A DNA stretch of 6,389 nt from an uncultured Caulobacteraceae bacterium (GTDB lineage Bacteria > Pseudomonadota > Alphaproteobacteria > Caulobacterales > Caulobacteraceae), in the NCBI GenBank assembly GCA_903884915.1, contig CAISGS010000344.1, positions 1 to 6,389 of the forward strand, given 5' to 3'. The translations under genes and the position numbers were made by a program. This document shows, piece by piece, positions 6,148-6,389 of the stretch (within the stretch, counting starts at the first letter, position 1; each line of letters begins with the position of its first letter). The notes under the pieces are model-generated. The model was not told where the DNA came from. It searched no databases and saw only the letters and a list, made by a program, of their open reading frames with translations.

Positions 6148-6389
<242 letters not shown>

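Overview
This 6.4 kb window looks like chromosomal DNA from an alphaproteobacterium, most likely of the Caulobacterales type (Caulobacter, Brevundimonas, Phenylobacterium, Asticcacaulis). The assignment rests on moderately high GC, a TonB-dependent siderophore receptor, a PQQ-type sorbosone dehydrogenase-like lipoprotein, and a set of small charged proteins next to a cold-shock gene. The genus is an inference from gene content. No transposase, integrase, tRNA, rRNA, CRISPR array or phage gene was found.

Layout: (1) Positions 1-683, minus strand: N-terminal two thirds of an APH/ACAD10-like phosphotransferase whose C-terminus lies beyond the window. (2) 807-2123, minus strand: a complete 438-residue lipoprotein of the sorbosone dehydrogenase / PQQ-sugar dehydrogenase beta-propeller family. 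(3) 2124-2485: a 362-base divergent intergenic region that probably holds the leader of the cold-shock gene, including a stem-loop at 2390-2418. (4) 2486-3888, plus strand: five small genes in one direction. They are a 69-residue CspA-type protein, a 75-residue uncharacterised protein, a 119-residue charged coiled-coil protein (DUF6481-like), a 53-residue charged protein, and an 87-residue protein with two CxFxxC motifs exactly 20 residues apart. (5) 3889-4032: a short control region with a Fur-like site and a perfect 8-bp dyad. (6) 4033-6147, plus strand: a complete 704-residue TonB-dependent siderophore receptor, followed by a hairpin plus T-run that overlaps its stop codon. (7) 6265-6389, plus strand: the first 41 codons of a nitronate monooxygenase-like flavoprotein.

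Functionally the window is a patchwork of short units, not one pathway. The receptor is a single-gene iron-uptake unit that appears to be under iron (Fur) control. The sugar dehydrogenase-like lipoprotein is a separate minus-strand unit, perhaps read through into the phosphotransferase. The most interesting part is the cold-shock cluster, where a known RNA chaperone is followed by four compact uncharacterised genes, closely spaced apart from one 101-base gap; they could be co-expressed stress or translation-related proteins. No clearly new defence or mobile system was found; the small-protein cluster is the best candidate for undescribed biology.
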